Assembly: GCA_034440575.1 (NCBI GenBank)
Contig: JAOTOL010001172.1
Coordinates: forward strand, 62,001-126,000
Length of the DNA: 64,000 nucleotides
Direction of reading: 5' to 3'
Origin: Imbricaverruca yamaguchii
Lineage: Eukaryota > Arthropoda > Thecostraca > Neoverrucidae
The position numbers and the translations under genes were made by a program. Numbering within the stretch: the first letter of the stretch is position 1; every line of letters starts with the position of its first letter. Below are positions 59,876 to 64,000 of the stretch, in pieces. The notes under the pieces are model-generated. The model searched no databases. It was given only the letters and a program-made list of their open reading frames with translations, and was not told where the DNA came from.

Positions 59876-62482
59876 AACCACACGCCCTTTGCTGCACCCG
59901 GATTCCGACTGCTAACTGGTAAACCCACTATTTGCTGCGGATGATAAATCACGATGAGATACACTCATTTTAATTAAGCACTTCACTGCATCTTGGGCAA
60001 TGTTTCTGCAATACTGCAAATCAGGCTACACACCAGTTACATTTTGTTGATTCTGATTCGTGTATTCGATTTTCATTTGGCCTACAAGGACGTCGGAGCA
60101 TAATCAAAACTTTACTCGATAAATTCGTGCAGTCTAGCGGCGAAACCTTTCAGCAACGCGTTGTTGCATATTACTGCACTTGCATGATCGTAAGCACATT
60201 TACACCTAGTTGCACATTGGATTATAAAGAATCCACTGCACCACACCCTCCTCCACACATCCCCTCGCTTCACTTATCCTGCATCTTTCACATAGCCACT
60301 TCTTCTCTCTGAGAAAATAGGTTAGTATTTGGGGCTTGGTGCAAGGATTCTGTTCCGCCAGCTGAATCGCTTCCTGGTGGTGTGCGTGTGTGTTGTCTCT
60401 GCTTGCAGTGATCGTGTCGTGCGGTGGAGGACTTGCTGGTGTGTTTGTGTTGTCTCTGCGTGCGGTGTTCGTGATGTACGGTGGAGGACTCTGCCAACTT
60501 TATTCTGGACTCTCTACTTCACTTACGCTCTTTCACTTGTTCGTTTCATCCACAGCTAGTGTGAACCTATTTGTTGTGGCATGTATGTGGAATCACAGAC
60601 ATTTATATTAAACTTTTCCGCCATTTTGTGGTGAGTACGAATACTTGCTCTTCCAAGATCTTGAGTTGCTTAAGAGCTGTTTCGTTCCTATTACATACCC
60701 ATTCCCTGTATATCATGGATTGCACTGGATGAACACTAAGTCCGATATGTCGGATCATTTTGTGAGAAAATTGAAGTAGGCTCAATAGGATAATAGAAGC
60801 ATATTTCACGGCATTATTAAAGTGAATACAATGCATTAGTGTACACGAAGCAGTTAGACGGTACATTCTTCAACTTACACTATCTTAAATAAGCTCATAT
60901 GTGTGTATGTTCACAGCTAGAAATATACCATGAGTGCTTGCTGTGCCTGGTAGTGGTTTCAAGCAGGTGAAACATTATATTTCACTGTTCATCGCTGATG
61001 GATGTGAGGAAAATATCGCCCTGTTGCAGTTTTGACTGGCCCATTGCCTCCAGCCGCTTGATGATTTTGGTATCATGGATAGGCACATATAAATCTTGCG
61101 CGAGAAAAAGAACTTCAGCGGACGAAATCACTCTATTTTTATAACGCATTTGTCATAGGAACTTAACGTACGCCACATATACAAAAGGGCCTCTGGTTTG
61201 TCCTTATGATTTTCTCTGAGTAAAGTATCATAAGAACAGTACTAAACTCAGTTCATCATGTAATGTAGTATTACTTCCTTTCCCTTGCGATGATGGAATC
61301 ACTAAACAATTTATATTTCATGCTTAGTATTATCTTGCAGCGTTTCGTCTAGTGGGCAACATGATTACGAGCGAGTCAAAGTCCGAGCCAATTTTCATTT
61401 AACTACTGGGAAATAGTCAATATGAGCGTTCCAGCCGGCCAGGTGATTACGCTTTTCGAGGTACCTTTGGAACCTTCCCAAACATGCAACCGAGGACAAC
61501 AGGGTTTCAGGGTAATTCATTACCGTATCAGATATATTGCCGACTGGAACGTAGGTTCCTCAGACAATGTTCCCATGCAATGCTGCAAACATTTTTGGGA
61601 GGATTTAAGCATGTAATAATTTAAAAAAGAAAACTTAGAATAAATCCAACCATAATTCTACAACCAGTGCATTCTGCGTCAGCAAAAGCCAAATGCATTT
61701 CATTATGAACTTGGTTGACCGTGCAAAAATCAATAGCCGTCCGAAATCGTGGAGAGCAAGTCACGTGTCATGATGTAGCTACGCGATCGACGGCTTGCCC
61801 AGACGGTGTCGGGCCGGCAGGTACCGCTAATTTCCCGTCATAAATAAGTATACACGAACAAAATGTGCGATTACTCCAACGAAAGTATTGCAATGAAAAC
61901 TGCTAAATGAACGGGCTAGATCTGAGTGGAGGAACTAGGACATGGAACGCTGTACGAGTGCAAATGATTCATTGAAGTTCCGCAATCGTTGCGGTTGGGC
62001 CGGGCCGGGCATGCCTGCGTCTCTCAGGTGAATGTCTGTTGCACATACGTTGGAATACACTCGCTCAGACCTCTCGTACTTGCTCGTAATCATGCCCAGA
62101 ACAAACACGGATGAGAAGGAAACGCGTTGTTTTAAATACATGACTATGCTGTTTTGTTTCCTCCGAAACCATACCTTTGCATCATGCTGGGAGCATGGCA
62201 GAAAATTCGGAACAAACACGAGACAGCGGCTGCATACCATCAATTTGTGGTGATGATACTTCATGGAATATTTTCACATCAGAATATGAGCGTACTTGAA
62301 TGTTTTCGCTACCTAGCAATGAAGCAGTCAGTCTGTTGATATCATCCAGTTCATTATTCTCCGACGGTTCAAAATTGACAAAGCCGTTCTGCTTCATCGG
62401 ACCTGCAGCTGGAGCAAATACTCATGTCGGTCTGAGGACGACCCAGGAAACAATTGACAGAATGTTTCGCGTCGTTTGACAG
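59876..62482 (+). other. Region between exon 6 and exon 7
   Basis: No signal-peptide exon, promoter or other gene could be identified, which favours exon 7 belonging to the same gene as exon 5. ATTAAA near 60607 could serve as a polyadenylation signal for the exon 6 form, weakly supported. Confidence 0.4.
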
Positions 62483-62923
62483 GGTGCCGAACCCCACGGA
62501 CTGCAGCCAGTACTACCAGTGTAAAGACGGCAAGGCGTATCCGGCACAATGCCCGGCAGGGCTTGTCTTCAATCCGGCCATTGAGGTGTGCGATCTTCCC
62601 CAAAATGTGCCCGGATGCCATCCGAGCACCCCCAAGCCGAAGCCGGAGCCAACGCCCCCGCCCACTCCGGGCTGGGTCTGTCCCACCAGCAACGGCCTTT
62701 TCCCCAACCCAAAGGACTGTCACTCATTCTACCATTGTTCCAACGGCCACGCCTACCTCAAGGACTGCCCTGCAAACCTGGAGTTCAACCCGGTGCTACT
62801 AGTGTGTGACTGGCCCGAGCAGGCTGGCTGCGGGGGCCCGACGCCAGCGCCGACCTCGCACCCGACCACCACACCCAAGCCCAACCCGGACGTCATCTGC
62901 CCGAACGACACGTGCGCGTGCAG
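62483..62923 (+). CDS. Chitin-binding protein exon 7, in-frame cassette (same gene or tandem paralogue)
   Basis: Acceptor GTCGTTTGACAG|GGTGCC, donor GCGCGTGCAG|GTGAGC; 441 nt, entering and leaving with AG left over, so it can be included or skipped in frame. It encodes [20 protein letters not shown] (rest of a domain opened by CAC), a proline-rich linker, one full domain [14 protein letters not shown]...GC, and the opener NDTCAC. The last 260 bases are almost identical to the end of exon 5 (56580-56839), so it arose by recent duplication or gene conversion. Confidence 0.88.
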
Positions 62924-63260
62924 GTGAGCATCGCTGCTCAGGGTAGCCAGCTATGGCTCTCGTGTCCTTGGTGGTTCAGTTGGAGGGTATTTGTTGGCAT
63001 GAGCAGATCGATTGGATAGTGTTGGCATTGTTAGTTGAATTGGAGATTATTGGTTGGCATTGGTAGCTGAATGGGAGAATACTGACTGATGTCGGTAGTT
63101 CAGTTCGAAAGTATTGGTTGGTATTAAGGCTCAGTCGGAGAGTATTGGTGGCATCGGTAGTTCAGTTGTAGAATATTGGCTGGCATCGGTAGTTCATTTG
63201 GAGAATATTGCCTGATATGGGTAGTTCATCTGTGGAATATAGGCTGGTATTTGTAGTTCA
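62924..63260 (+). repeat. Degenerate tandem repeat after exon 7, about 37 bp
   Basis: Eight or so diverged units of GGCATCGGTAGTTCAGTTGG AGAATATTGG type start about 50 bp after the exon 7 donor. They do not resemble the junction. Confidence 0.75.
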
Positions 63261-63873
63261 AGCTGGTATTGATATACACCAATAGTATGCACCAGATAAT
63301 TATCACCACATAAAAAATGTGCGGAGCTGAGAACAATGCGTCTGACTAAGGAAACAGATAAATATTAGGGTAATATCCTCAGAATATTCAAAAGACAAGC
63401 CACGTACATTTAATTTCCCCGTGTCAATGTATCTGTTATGAATGTAAGCAACGTACGTATGCACGAAAATATTGCAACATGCTGTATTTTGTCTGATGCA
63501 TCATGACGCAAGTGGAGTTCTTCATGTGCAATCCGCTCGAATTCGCTGTGTATCGTCAGCTCTAGCGCTTCTGGTGTAAGTACCCATTAGCCTCTTAAAA
63601 CAATATTTTCTGAGCAACAACTACAGTAAATAGCAATTCCATTATTAATCGGTCCCCTTATGCTGCAAACTATGAATCGCTCATGGTGTAATAACGCAGC
63701 CAGCACATCACAATCACATCATCACCCACATAATCAGTGAGCTGCTATTACCCTGACATTATAATAATTAGTCAGCTGCTATTATGCTAGCATTATGTCA
63801 CTAATCAGTCATCTGATGTTCTACTGCTAATAAAGCACTAATCTACTCATGGAATGCGGCCAGTAAATGCTAC
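63261..63873 (+). other. Intron after exon 7
   Basis: No gene is recognised. A short repeated stretch (ATCATCACCCACATAATCAG, then TCAGCTGCTATTA) occurs near 63720-63790. Confidence 0.4.
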
Positions 63874-64000
63874 CTTGTCTTCAGAATACTCAACCCCATC
63901 GACTTCAGCCAGTGCCAACTTGTTTTCAGGGTACCCGATCCCATTGACTGCAGCAAGGACTACCTTGTTTTCAGAGTACCCAACCCCAGCGACTGCAGCC
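63874..64000 (+). repeat. 45-bp array of an acceptor plus peritrophin exon start, at window edge
   Basis: CTTGTCTTCAG or CTTGTTTTCAG recurs at 63874, 63919 and 63964, exactly 45 bp apart. Each is followed by G/A-GTACCC-A-CCC-A--GACTGCAGCC, encoding (R)VPNPSDCS, the same start as exon 7 (RVPNPTDCS). The third copy (from 63975) may be the true next exon, running off the window; the two before it are decoy copies. The array is cut by the window end. Confidence 0.88.
63975..64000 (+). CDS. Possible chitin-binding protein exon 8 (start only)
   Basis: After ACCTTGTTTTCAG the bases give, with AG from exon 7, RVPNPSDCS, matching the start of exon 7. Only nine codons are in the window. The copies at 63885 and 63930 are alternatives for the true exon start. 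Confidence 0.6.

Overview
The window is eukaryotic, from an invertebrate and most likely an arthropod. A crustacean is plausible but not proven. Genes are split into short exons with GT-AG introns of 0.2 to about 10 kb. Introns are crowded with minisatellites, (AT)n and (CA)n tracts, tRNA-derived SINEs, DNA transposons and a Ty3-type LTR element. There is no bacterial gene organisation, no CRISPR array and no rRNA gene.

Two host genes are on the + strand. (1) 2638-28986: the C-terminal part of SCAPER (S-phase cyclin A-associated protein in the ER), ten exons whose splice phases sum to exactly 546 codons including the stop. Its 5' exons lie before the window. (2) 39583 to beyond the window end: a secreted multi-domain chitin-binding (peritrophin-A/CBM14) mucin-like protein. 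It has a TATA box, a 13-codon signal-peptide exon and a large repeat-bearing exon, then either a terminal exon with a stop (59506-59875) or an in-frame cassette exon (62483-62923) leading onward.

Between them lie the SCAPER 3' region, a 2.5-kb dispersed repeat, and a decayed Ty3/gypsy element (33913-39289; 137-bp LTRs, 5-bp target duplication). A 5'-truncated LINE is nested in that element. Intron 1 of the chitin-binding gene holds a higher-order minisatellite (44215-45905) and a broken copy of a dispersed arthropod gene family (46505-47985). Other mobile elements include a hAT-type element with an 8-bp target duplication (25317-26055), a TIR element with a transposase tail (18026-18419), and three copies of one SINE family with target duplications.

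The most striking pattern is shared by both genes. At least eight tandem arrays abut exons, and each repeat unit is a diverged copy of that exon's own splice junction: acceptor plus the first exonic bases, or last exonic bases plus donor. They are at 780-2637, 12500-13195, 13343-13700, 23361-23545, 24117-24575, 39614-39910, 53653-53873 and 63874-64000. The arrays therefore hold rows of decoy splice sites. The donor arrays at 13343 and 39614 look like recursive-splicing (CAG|GTRAG) sites. This is the best candidate for something undescribed.
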